Positions 10,630 to 20,359 of a stretch of 27,317 nt of DNA are shown here, in pieces. This stretch comes from Mesostigma viride (Eukaryota; Streptophyta; Mesostigmatophyceae; Mesostigmatales; Mesostigmataceae): assembly GCA_009746045.1 (NCBI GenBank), contig RPFO01001682.1, positions 1 through 27,317 of the forward strand, in the 5' to 3' direction. Every line of letters starts with the position of its first letter. The stretch's first letter is position 1. The position numbers and the translations under genes are program-made. The notes below the pieces were generated by a model. It did no database searches and was not told the DNA's origin. It saw only the letters and a program-made list of their open reading frames with translations.

Positions 10630-10905
10630 CTAGCTTGAGCGTGCTTGTAAAGTTTTTGCATGGTTTATTAAAATGAGTGGAATATGTATTTATTGCATTA
10701 AATGTTAATTTTATTGATCATGAATGAAAATGGTCAACATTGCCGAAGTGCCCCTAAATTGCTCAATATTGTGTGCTCAAGAATTCAATGAGGATTGTCA
10801 TCATGGAAACCCGCACAAATTCACGATTCCGGGCATGCATGTGAAAGTATCAAGAACAATTTTCAATTAAGAATGGTATCTCATTGTTCCATGAATCAAT
10901 ATGAC
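10630..10905. other. Unique linker between minisatellite and satellite, left arm
   Basis: About 275 bp of AT-rich single-copy sequence, repeated in inverted form at about 16393-16669. It separates the two arrays identically in both arms and has no coding frame. It is a useful probe for aligning the arms. Confidence 0.7.
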
Positions 10906-11944
10906 TCCATGTACGTAGACAAGCCATGATGACCCCATGGGAGCCTAAATCCTCATCATTAAATACATAAATGCCACCCATGTACGTAGACGGGCCATGA
11001 TGACACCAATGGAGCCTGAATCCTCATCATTAATTACATAAATGCCAACCATGTACATAGACAAGCCATGATGACACCATGGGAGCCTGAATCCTCATCA
11101 TTAAATACATAAATGCCAACCATGTACGTAGGCCAGCCATGATGACACTATGGGAGCCTGAATCCTCATCATTAATTTCATACATGCCAACAACACGTAG
11201 ACGGGCCATAATGACACCACGGGAGCCTGAATCCTCATCATTTATTTTATGAGACATCCATGTACGTAGGCCAGCCATGATGACACCATGGGAGCCTGAA
11301 TCCTCCACATTTTTTTTCTGAGACATCCATGTACGTAGGCCAGCCATGATGACACCATGGGAGCCTGAATCCTCATCATTAAATACATACATGCCATCCA
11401 TGTACGTAGACAGGCCATGATGACACCATGGGAGCCTGAATCCTCATCATTAATTACATAAATGCCAACCATGTACGTAGACGGGCCATGATGACACCAT
11501 GGGAGCCTGAATCCTCATCATTTTTTTTATGAGACATCCATGTACGTAGGCCAGCCATGATGACACCATGGGAGCCTGAATCCTCGTCATTTTTTTTCTT
11601 TGACATCCATATACGTAGACGGGCCATGATGACACCATGGGAGCCTGAATCCCCATCATTAATTACATACATGCCATCCATGTACGTAGACGGGCCATGA
11701 TGACACCATGGGAGCCTGAATCCTCATCATTTACTATTCCTTGACATCCATGTACGTAGGCCAGCCATGGAGACATTATGGGAGCCTGAATCCTCCTCGT
11801 TAATTACATAAATGCCAACCATGTACGTAGACAAGCCATGATGACACCATGGGAGCCTGAATCCTCATCATTTACTATTCCTTGACATCCATGTACGTAG
11901 ACGGGCCATGATGACACCATGGGAGCCTGAATCCTCATCATTAA
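10906..11944 (-). repeat. Satellite of about 70 bp units, left arm, about 15 copies
   Basis: Unit on the minus strand: ATGATGAGGATTCAGGCTCC, then CATGGTGTCATCATGG, CCTACGTACATGG and a variable linker. Linker types include TGTCAAGGAATAGTAA, TGGCATTTATGTAATT and TGTCTCAGAAAAAAA. The outermost variant units (changed CCCCATGGG, ACCAATGG, ACACTATGG, and AACAACACG with no TACGTACATGG) recur in the same order, inverted, at the outer end of the right array. Confidence 0.92.
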
Positions 11945-11981
11945 TTACATGGATGGCATTTATGTATTTAATGATGAGGAT
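11931..11981. repeat. Centre of the large palindrome
   Basis: ATCCTCATCATTAA (11931-11944) and its exact reverse complement (11968-11981) flank a 23 bp spacer. Satellite units run on the minus strand to the left and on the plus strand to the right, so orientation switches once and cleanly here. Confidence 0.85.
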
Positions 11982-14900
11982 TCAGGCTCCCATGGTGTCT
12001 CCATGGCTGGCCTACGTACATGGATGTCAAGGAATAGTAAATGATGAGGATTCAGGCTCCCATGGTGTCATCATGGCCTGTCTACGTACATGGATGGCAT
12101 GTATGTAATTAATGATGAGGATTCAGGCTCCCATGGTGTCATCATGGCTTGTCTACGTACATGGATGCAATGTAATTAATGATGAGGATTCAGGCTCCCA
12201 TGGTGTCATCATGGCTTGTCTACGTACATGGATGTCAAGGAATAGTAAATGATGAGGATTCAGGCTCCCATGGTGTCATCATGGCTGTCTACGTACATGG
12301 ATGGCATGTATGTAATTAATGATGAGGATTCAGGCTCCCATGGTGTCATCATGGCTGGCCTACGTACATGGATGTCTGTAAAATGATGAGGATTCAGGCT
12401 CCCATGGTGTCATCATGGCTGGCCTACGTACATGGATGTCAAGAAAAAATGATGAGGATTCAGGCTCCCATGGTGTCATCATGGCTCTACGTACATGGAT
12501 GTCAAGGAATAGTAAATGATGAGGATTCAGGCTCCCATGGTGTCATCATGGCTTGTCTACGTACATGGTTGGCATTTATGTAATTAATGATGAGGATTCA
12601 GGCTCCCATGGTGTCTCCATGGCTGGCCTACGTACATGGATGTCAAGGAATAGTAAATGATGAGGATTCAGGCTCCCATGGTGTCATCATGGCTGTCTAC
12701 GTACATGGATGGCATGTATGTAATTAATGATGAGGATTCAGGCTCCCATGGTGTCATCATGGCTGTCTACGTACATGGTTGGCATTTATGTAATTAATGA
12801 GGAGGATTCAGGCTCCCATGGTGTCATCATGGCTTGTCTACGTACATGGTTGGCATTTATGTAATTAATGATGAGGATTCAGGCTCCCATGGTGTCATCA
12901 TGGCTGGCCTACGTACATGGATGTCAAGGAATAGTAAATGATGAGGATTCAGGCTCCCATGGTGTCATCATGGCCCGTCTACGTACATGGATGGCATTTA
13001 TGTAATTAATGATGAGGATTCAGGCTCCCATGGTGTCATCATGGCTTGTCTACGTACATGGTTGGCATTTATGTAATTAATGAGGAGGATTCAGGCTCCC
13101 ATGGTGTCTCATGGCTGGCCTACGTACATGGATGTCAAGGAATAGTAAATGATGAGGATTCAGGCTCCCATGGTGTCATCATGGCCTGTCTACGTACATG
13201 GATGGCATGTATGTAATTAATGATGAGGATTCAGGCTCCCATGGTGTCATCATGGCTTGTCTACGTACATGGTTGGCATTTATGTAATTAATGAGGAGGA
13301 TTCAGGCTCCCATGGTGTCATCATGGCTTGTCTACGTACATGGTTGGCATTTATGTAATTAATGATGAGGATTCAGGCTCCCATGGTGTCTCCATGGCTG
13401 GCCTACGTACATGGATGTCAAGGAATAGTAAATGATGAGGATTCAGGCTCCCATGGTGTCATCATGGCCCGTGTACGTACATGGATGGCATGTATGTAAT
13501 TAATGAGGAGGATTCAGGCTCCCATGGTGTCATCATGGCTGGCCTACGTACATGGATGTCAAAGAAAAAGAAATGATGAGGATTCAGGCTCCCATGGTGT
13601 CATCATGGCTGGCCTACGTACATGGATGTCTCATAAAATAAATGATGAGGATTCAGGCTCCCATGGTGTCATCATGGCTTGTCTACGTACATTGTTGGCA
13701 TGTATGTAATTAATGATGAGGATTCAGGCTCCCATGGTGTCTCATGGCTGGCCTACGTACATGGTTGGCATTTATGTAATTAATGATGAGGATTCAGGCT
13801 CCCATGGTGTCATCATGGCCCGTCTACGTACATGGATGGCATTTATGTAATTAATGATGAGGATTCAGGCTCCCATGGTGTCATCATGGCTTGTCTACGT
13901 ACATGGTTGGCATTTATGTAATTAATGAGGAGGATTCAGGCTCCCATGGTGTCATCATGGCCCGTCTACGTACATGGATGGCATTTATGTAATTAATGAT
14001 GAGGATTCAGGCTCCCATGGTGTCATCATGGCTTGTCTACGTACATGGTTGGCATTTATGTAATTAATGAGGAGGATTCAGGCTCCCATGGTGTCTCCAT
14101 GGCTGGCCTACGTACATGGATGTCAAGGAATAGTAAATGATGAGGATTCAGGCTCCCATGGTGTCATCATGGCCCGTCTACGTACATGGATGGCATTTAT
14201 GTAATTAATGATGAGGATTCAGGCTCCCATGGGGTCATCATGGCTTGTCTACGTACATGGTTGGCATTTATGTAATTAATGAGGAGGATTCAGGCTCCCA
14301 TGGTGTCTCCATGGCTGGCCTACGTACATGGATGTCAAGGAATAGTAAATGATGAGGATTCAGGCTCCCATGGTGTCATCATGGCCTGTCTACGTACATG
14401 GATGGCATGTATGTAATTAATGATGAGGATTCAGGCTCCCATGGGGTCATCATGGCTTGTCTACGTACATGGATGGCATGTATGTAATTAATGATGAGGA
14501 TTCAGGCTCCATTGGTGTCATCATGGCTGGCCTACGTATGTACATGGATGTCAAAGAAAAAAAAATGATGAGGATTCAGGCTCCCATGGTGTCATCATTG
14601 CCCGTGTATGTACATGGTTGCCATTTATGTAATTAATGATGAGGATTCAGGCTCCATTGGTGTCATCATTGCCCGTGTATGTACATGGTTGGCATTTATG
14701 TATGTAATTAATGATGAGGATTCAGGCTCCATTGGTGTCATCATGGCTGGCCTACGTATGTACATGGATGTCAAAGAAAAAAAAATGATGAGGATTCAGG
14801 CTCCCATGGTGTCATCATGGCCCGTCTACGTACATGGATGTCAAGGAATAGTAAATGATGAGGATTCAGGCTCCCATGGTGTCAGATGTCATGGCCTGTC

Positions 14901-16392
14901 TACGTACATGGATGGCATGTATGTAATTAATGATGAGAATTCAGGCTCCATTGGTGTCATCATGGCTGGCCTACGTATGTACATGGATGTCAAAGAAAAA
15001 AAAATGATGAGGATTCAGGCTCCCATGGTGTCATCATGGCCCGTCTACGTACATGGATGTCAAGGAATAGTAAATGATGAGGATTCAGGCTCCCATGGTG
15101 TCATCATGGCCTGTCTACGTACATGGATGGCATGTATGTATTTAATGATGAGGATTCAGGCTCCCATGGTGTCATCATGGCTGGCCTACGTACATGGATG
15201 TCTCAGAAAAAAAATGATGAGGATTCAGGCTCCCATGGTGTCATCATGGCTGGCCTACGTACATGGATGTCAAAGAAAAAAAAATGATGAGGATTCAGGC
15301 TCCCGTGGTGTCATTATGGCCCGTCTACGTGTTGTTGGCATGTATGAAATGAATGATGAGGATTCAGGCTCCCATAGTGTCATCATGGCTGGCCTACGTA
15401 CATGGTTGGCATTTATGTAATTAATGATGAGGATTCAGGCTCCCATGGTGTCATCATTGCCCGTGTATGTACATGGTTGGCATTTATGTAATTAATGATG
15501 AGGATTCAGGCTCCATTGGTGTCATCATGGCCCGTCTACGTACATGGACCGTGGCATTTATGTATTTAATGATGAGGATTCAGGCTCCCATGGGGTCATT
15601 GATGATCATGGCATTTATGTATGTAATTAATGATGAGGATTCAGGCTCCATTGGTGTCATCATGGCTGGCCTACGTATGTACATGGATGTCAAAGAAAAA
15701 AAAATGAAGAGGATTCAGGCTCCCATGGTGTCATCATGGCCCGTCTACGTACATGGATGTCAAGGAATAGTAAATGATGAGGATTCAGGCTCCCATGGTG
15801 TCAGATGTCATGGCCTGTCTACGTACATGGATGGCATGTATGTATTTAATGATGAGGATTCAGGCTCCCATGGTGTCATCATGGCTGGCCTACGTACATG
15901 GATGTCTCAGAAAAAAAATGATGAGGATTCAGGCTCCCATGGTGTCATCATGGCTGGCCTACGTACATGGATGTCTCAGAAAAAAAATGATGAGGATTCA
16001 GGCTCCCATGGTGTCATCATGGCTGGCCTACGTACATGGATGTCAAAGAAAAAAAAATGATCAGGATTCAGGCTCCCGTGGTGTCATTATGGCCCGTCTA
16101 CGTGTTGTTGGCATGTATGAAATTAATGATGAGGATTCAGGCTCCCACAGTGTCATCATGGCTGGCCTACGTACATGGTTGGCATTTATGTAATTAATGA
16201 TGAGGATTCAGGCTCCCATGGTGTCATCATTGCCCGTGTATGTACATGGTTGGCATTTATGTAATTAATGATGAGGATTCAGGCTCCATTGGTGTCATCA
16301 TGGCCCGTCTACGTACATGGGTGGCATTTATGTATTTAATGATGAGGATTCAGGCTCCCATGGGGTCATCATGGCTTGTCTACGTACATGGA
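11968..16392 (+). repeat. Satellite of about 70 bp units, right arm, about 63 copies
   Basis: Same unit as the left array in the opposite orientation. Higher-order structure is visible. Three-unit groups repeat every 212 bp (GTGTCTCCATGGCTGG at 14091 and 14303), and a block of about 770 bp is duplicated (a unit with GTTGTTGGCATGTATGAAAT at 15331 and again at 16104). Some units have TCCATTGG instead of TCCCATGG, or an inserted AGATGTCATGG. These show repeated unequal exchange or slippage. Open frames reading DEDSGSHGVIM or MMRIQAPMVSS follow from the repeat period and are not genes. Confidence 0.95.
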
Positions 16393-16669
16393 GTCATATT
16401 GATTCATGGAACAATGAGATACCATTCTTAATTGAAAATTGTTCTTGATACTTTCACATGCATGCCCGGAATCGTGAATTTGTGCGGGTTTCCATGATGA
16501 CAATCCTCATTGAATTCTTGAGCACACAATATTGAGCAATTTAGGGGCACTTCGGCAATGTTGACCATTTTCATTCATGATCAATAAAATTAACATTTAA
16601 TGCAATAAATACATATTCCACTCATTTTAATAAACCATGCAAAAACTTTACAAGCACGCTCAAGCTAGG
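16393..16669. other. Unique linker, right arm (inverted copy of left linker)
   Basis: An inverted counterpart of the left-arm linker, joining satellite and minisatellite. It looks nearly identical to the left copy by eye, including the GATACTTTCACATGCATGCC region. Confidence 0.75.
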
Positions 16670-17352
16670 GGTGGGCTGGCATGCACGCGTGGGTGTGGGG
16701 GTGGGCTGGCATGCATGCGTGGGTGTGGGGGTGGGCTGGCATGCACGTGTGGGTGTGGGGGTGGGCTGGCATGCATGCGTGGGTGTGGGGTTGGGCTAGC
16801 CTGCATGCGTGGGTGTGGGGGGGGCTGGCATGCATGCGTGGGTGTGTGTGGGGGGCTAGCATGCATGCGTAAGTGTGGGGGGGGGCTGGCATGCATGCGT
16901 GGGTGTGGGGGGGGCTGGCATGCATGCGTGGGTGTGTGTGGGGGGCTAGCATGCATGCGTAAGTGTGGGGGGGCTGGCATGCATGCGTGGGTGTGTATGG
17001 GGGCTGGCATGCATGCGTGGGTGTGTGTGGGGGGCTAGCATGCATGCGTGGGTGTGTGGGGGGGCTGTCATGCATGCGTGGGTGTGTGTGGGGGCTGGCA
17101 TCCATGCGTGGGTGTGTGGGGGGGCTAGCATGCATGCGTGGGTGTGGGGTGGGCTAGCATGCATGCGTGGGTGTGGGGGGGGGCGGTCATGCATGCGTGG
17201 GTGTGTGGGGGGGCTAGCATGCATGCGTGGGTGTGGGGGGGGGCTAGCATGCATGCGTGGGTGTGGGGGGGCCGGGGCCGGGGCTAGCATGCATGCGTGG
17301 GTGTGGGGGTGGGCTAGCATGCATGCGTGGGTGTGGGGGGGGCTAGCACGCC
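16670..17352. repeat. 30 bp minisatellite, right arm, about 23 copies
   Basis: Inverted copy of the left minisatellite (GGCATGCATGCGTGGGTGTG units with G runs). Variant units, such as the CCGGGGCCGGGG insertion near 17272-17283 and the ACGTGTGGG unit near 16745, have mirrored partners on the left. The array is about 90 bp, or three units, shorter. Confidence 0.95.
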
Positions 17353-17540
17353 CCACCCCTCCATCGGCACAGCCAGCCTTGTGAGTCTACCCTTAACAAC
17401 AAGGCTGGTAGGACGACACGCCTGAGCAGCATATGTCATGCCTATCTCAGGCTAATAATGTGTGATTTTGTGCCAACAACCAAGTTGTTCCACCCAACAA
17501 CACATTATAAACCCTCTTCCAAAATGCCCAACAAGCCGGA

Positions 17541-17571
17541 CACGTGGAGGACCACACACGCAGTATATAAA
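17541..17571 (+). promoter_or_regulatory. G-box plus TATA box, right arm, reading outward
   Basis: CACGTGG (17541-17547) precedes TATATAAA (17564-17571) by 16 bp on the plus strand. Predicted transcription starts near 17600 and runs outward toward the frames at 17991-18444. It is the mirror of the left-arm promoter. Confidence 0.5.
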
Positions 17572-17961
17572 GAGAAAATAAGCTGACTTTTTATCCAGCC
17601 AACCTGTGGCTAGCTGCTCTGGTTAGCATGACAAATGCTAACATTTACTCAGTGGGAAAGGTGAAGAGACCATTGGAACAGCCTACCTGACGCATGTGCC
17701 ACCAAAGCATTGTGTCCCGCAAAATGCACACTGCCTCCTTTCTAACAAGCACGAGCCGCTCTCTTTAGGAGACAGGTGCCAGCTCGTCAGTGTCTGGGGA
17801 AAATGATGCCGCTGCTTAGGAAGACCGCGTGAATTTCCTCGAACACAACTGTCTATAAAGCAAAAGAAATTTCAGAGAAGCATGGAAATAAAAGCATTAC
17901 ACCTTCCCGACAGGTTGCGGGCCACGCGCTGCAGAAAGCCAGCCACGTCACAGACGATTAA

Positions 17962-18444
17962 CTAGCTAAAAGACACCCAGGAATCCAGCGATGCAGCGCC
18001 AGGACCCGCAACTTTCTGGCTGCATCTGGCCGGAAAGAAGGCAAAAAGCTTACGCTCAACGAGGTAAGAAAGCAGGAAAACGCAAGCTTAAGACGTTTAA
18101 CACAAGAACGTACCATAACGGGCATTTATTCGTGCCCAGGCGCACAAGAAAGTCCACCCTTTCATGGAGTGGTTGGGCAGTACGCATCGCGCAGGGCTAA
18201 TGTTATCTTACCGCAAAATGACGGGAAAGGTAAAGATAGCAGCGGGAATTTTTACGGCTTTAGAAACATCATTAAACTAGCTTTCCTTACGACCATCAAA
18301 ACTGGCAACAATCGACAATCAACCCGGCAGGCATCCAATATACTTTATTCATCCCGACAGAAATTCAGGCCGGACCCCCCCTGCCGATGGCAAAGAAAAA
18401 AAGCCCGCGACATTATAGATCGCAACCATCCCGCCATAAATTAG
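17962..18444 (+). CDS. Small open frame in the right arm, doubtful
   Basis: The frame is open from a TAA at 17959-17961 to a stop at 18442-18444. It has no ATG at the position used in the left arm: ATG is CTG here, and the first GTG is at 18169. It shares NVILPQNDGKGKDSSGNFYG and RQKFRPDPPCRW with the left-arm frame, then continues QRKKARDII because the left-arm stop TAA is CAA. A 5' splice-site match GAG|GTAAGA begins at 18064. The overlapping MQRQDPQL frame (17991-18200) starts with ATG. I recognise no domain. It may be a captured gene fragment that is transcribed but not translated. Confidence 0.25.
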   Translation, partial: LAKRHPGIQRCSARTRNFLAASGRKEGKKLTLNEVRKQENASLRRLTQERTITGIYSCPGAQESPPFHGVVGQYASRRANVILPQNDGKGKDSSGNFYGFRNIIKLAFLTTIKTGNNRQSTRQASNILYSSRQKFRPDPPCRWQRKKARDIIDRNHPAIN

Positions 18445-18559
18445 AATCAGTAACTAATTTTCTCCAACAATCGAGCATTTCTGCTTTCCGCGTGCCAGAT
18501 TTGTCACGTTTCGTCTAAAGGCAGTCGCCATGGCCCCTACCGCAAGGGGTGCGCGCACC

Positions 18560-18870
18560 ATGCCGACATAGCTTTTGGGCCTCAATTTGCACCGAAATTT
18601 GGTCCGTACCGTCCAGCTCAGTCGGATTATGTATGTGGATCGGCCGTGTTGGTTGCATACGCAGGTATATTAATTCTTGCATTCGCCCCGGACCTTCCCC
18701 AGGACAGGTCAGGATATAACAATAATTCTTGCATTCGCCCCCGCCCTTTCCTATGGCCTGGTCAGGTTTGGGCGCGACGCCACTAGCGCGGCGCCCGCGA
18801 CAGAGTGGCCAGGCTCGAGCACGTTTTCTGGATCCCAAGCACCGGATTGGACACTGTCCGAGGACTGGAC
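18560..18870. other. Spacer right of the inverted repeat, with a 52 bp direct repeat
   Basis: TAATTCTTGCATTCGCCCC starts at 18671 and again at 18723, and similarity continues to GGTCAGG, giving two imperfect 52 bp tandem copies. TCCGTACCGT at 18603-18612 matches 8622-8631 on the far side of the inverted repeat. No coding frame is convincing. Confidence 0.6.
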
Positions 18871-18874
18871 AGGA

Positions 18875-18925
18875 ATTGGCTGACCAATCGGATGCTTGCT
18901 CGTCGTCTCCAAAAACATATATAAA
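18875..18925 (+). promoter_or_regulatory. Core promoter candidate: double CCAAT plus TATA
   Basis: ATTGG-CTGA-CCAAT (18875-18888) forms a perfect inverted pair of CCAAT boxes. TATATAAA follows at 18918-18925. Transcription would start near 18950 on the plus strand. The next coding region on this strand is the transposase-like gene at 20360, so it would have a leader of about 1.4 kb that could contain introns and the 229 bp repeats. The first ATG (18981) gives only a three-codon frame. Confidence 0.5.
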
Positions 18926-19198
18926 GAGCCAAATCGCGCGAACTACGCAAGGATCCTTTAAGCAGCGTTACTCTGCCGAAATGTCAACCTAGGCCGGTCA
19001 AGTGACGCCGAGGTGTTCACCGATAGTTCAGGTCAGCCACAGCGCGCCTTCGAATGTAGGCACGGTCGCATTTTTTTTTAGGAAATGTAGAATTGTTGTC
19101 GACCAGCTACCAACGCCCGACCGGACCCATACAACGGAAACATCAAGGCGATGTGATGTAGGTGTGTCTGATATGTCATTAATACACAGAGCATCGTG

Positions 19199-19345
19199 AA
19201 TATAATATATAATATAAATTATATAATATACTATAATTAATATATAATTTTAATTTTATGTTAATTTTAATGTTATTTCATATAACATAATATAGCATAA
19301 TATAATATAATATAATATAATATTATATAAAGTAGTATATAAAAA
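19199..19345. repeat. AT-only low-complexity tract (TATAA/ATATAA)
   Basis: Nearly pure A and T, with ATATAATATA-type repeats, upstream of the 229 bp repeats. It is likely easily melted. The flanking 19346-19660 stretch shows nothing coding that I can support. Confidence 0.8.
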
Positions 19346-19660
19346 ATTAAAATGTAAAAGAAAAATATCTACCTTATTGGGGTTTAATGTTCCTTTCCAG
19401 TTCAGCATAAGTACACTCTTGAGTGTGTGCAATGTTTGGTTATACGCCATTGTCTTAAAATAGCAACCAATGTAAACCTCCGTCCTAACCACATTTGGAT
19501 ACAATAAAGACATTGATGCCTGACACATAGCATTCATTGCTTGAAATACCATGCATATTTTGTGTCAATGTTCTGCAGACCACAGCTTCAAGTGGGCATA
19601 CTTCGCTTTCCTCAATATAATGGCGACATGGCATTTGGTGAAAGTGGTGAGTGCCATGAA

Positions 19661-20215
19661 GTTGCGCCGGCCGTCGTTATCCATGACGAACTGAATGGGT
19701 TTCGTGCAAATCAAGTTTTTTGTTTTGGTGTTCCAGTTGCGCCGGCCGGCGTTTCCAATGGTATCTTGCGCGCACTTGCAAAAGCTTGCACGCTTATCAA
19801 CATTTTGTGTTGGTAAACATTTTATCACCTCTGGGATTTCCGCCTTCACTACCTGAGTTGCTTCTTTGTGGTTTTCAAATGCAACCGAGTTACGCCGGCC
19901 GTCGTTACTCATGACAAATTGTAGGGGTTTTGTGCAAATCACTTTTGTATGGTTTATGTACATGCATCCAGTTGCGCCGGCCGGCGTTTCCAATGGTATC
20001 TTGCAGTTGCGCAATCAGGCCCCATTACCAAAAGTGTGTTTGTACATCTTTTTTACACCTGAAGGATTTCTGCCTGCATATCCTGAGTTGCTTCTTAATG
20101 GTTTTTAATTGCGCCCGAGTTACGCCGGCCGTCGTTATTAATGACAAACTGTATGTGTTTCATAAAATCACTTTTGTATGGTTTACATGTATCCAGTTGC
20201 GCCGGCCGGCGTTAT
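19661..20215. repeat. Three tandem units of about 229 bp, each with two GC-rich dyads
   Basis: The dyad GTTRCGCCGGCCGKCGTT occurs at 19661, 19736, 19889, 19971, 20119 and 20196. Spacing alternates: 75-82 bp within a unit, and about 229 bp from unit to unit (19661, 19889, 20119). The first dyad in each unit ends GTCGTTA and the second GGCGTTT or GGCGTTA. CGCCGGCCGGCG is a perfect 12 bp palindrome in the second type. Surrounding sequence (TTTGTGCAAATCACTTTTGT, CCAATGGTATCTTGC, CCTGAGTTGCTTCTT) is also shared between units. Position upstream of a transposase-like gene fits subterminal transposase-binding repeats or a repeat-built 5' leader. Confidence 0.85.
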
Positions 20216-20359
20216 TAATGACGCTTGTCGTTCTTGTTTGATGCCCATCGTTTTCGTCGTGTCTTTAATGGTGATTATTTATCATTACTCATCCTCAGGG
20301 CTTTCGGTGCCGCGGGATTAAGAGGCGAAAAAAATCAGCTGCCGTCTGACCAAAGTCTG

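Larger units (their letters stand above)
8647..18559. mobile_element. 9.9 kb foldback-like element with long inverted arms
   Basis: GGTGCGCGCACCCCTTGCGG at 8647 is repeated as its reverse complement ending at 18559, and inverted similarity continues inward. The order in each arm is: about 1.2 kb unique, a 30 bp minisatellite, a 0.27 kb linker, a satellite of about 70 bp units, and the centre at about 11956. Outer arms differ by scattered substitutions and small indels (for example near 9235 versus 17950) and the arrays differ in copy number, so this is not an identical artificial inversion. No transposase is encoded inside. Long inverted repeats with internal tandem repeats match the foldback (FB/TU-like) architecture. 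TCCGTACCGT occurs outside each end (8622-8631 and 18603-18612) and could be a target-site duplication. Confidence 0.75.

Noticed and set aside
9764-10661. His/Pro/Met/Ala-rich and Cys/Gly/Met-rich frames, also at 16637-17384
   Set aside because: The 30 bp minisatellite has a period divisible by three, so frames stay open without selection.
10906-16392. CRISPR-like array
   Set aside because: The repeats are contiguous units with variable linkers of a few types, without unique spacers, in a eukaryotic setting.
11030-16431. Frames repeating DEDSGSHGVIM or MRIQAPMVSSW
   Set aside because: They are produced by the satellite units; frames break wherever linker length changes.
8647-18559. Assembly artefact from a read-through hairpin (missed adapter)
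   Set aside because: The arms differ by many substitutions and small indels and by array copy number, which an artefact of one molecule would not show; spanning reads would still be worth checking.
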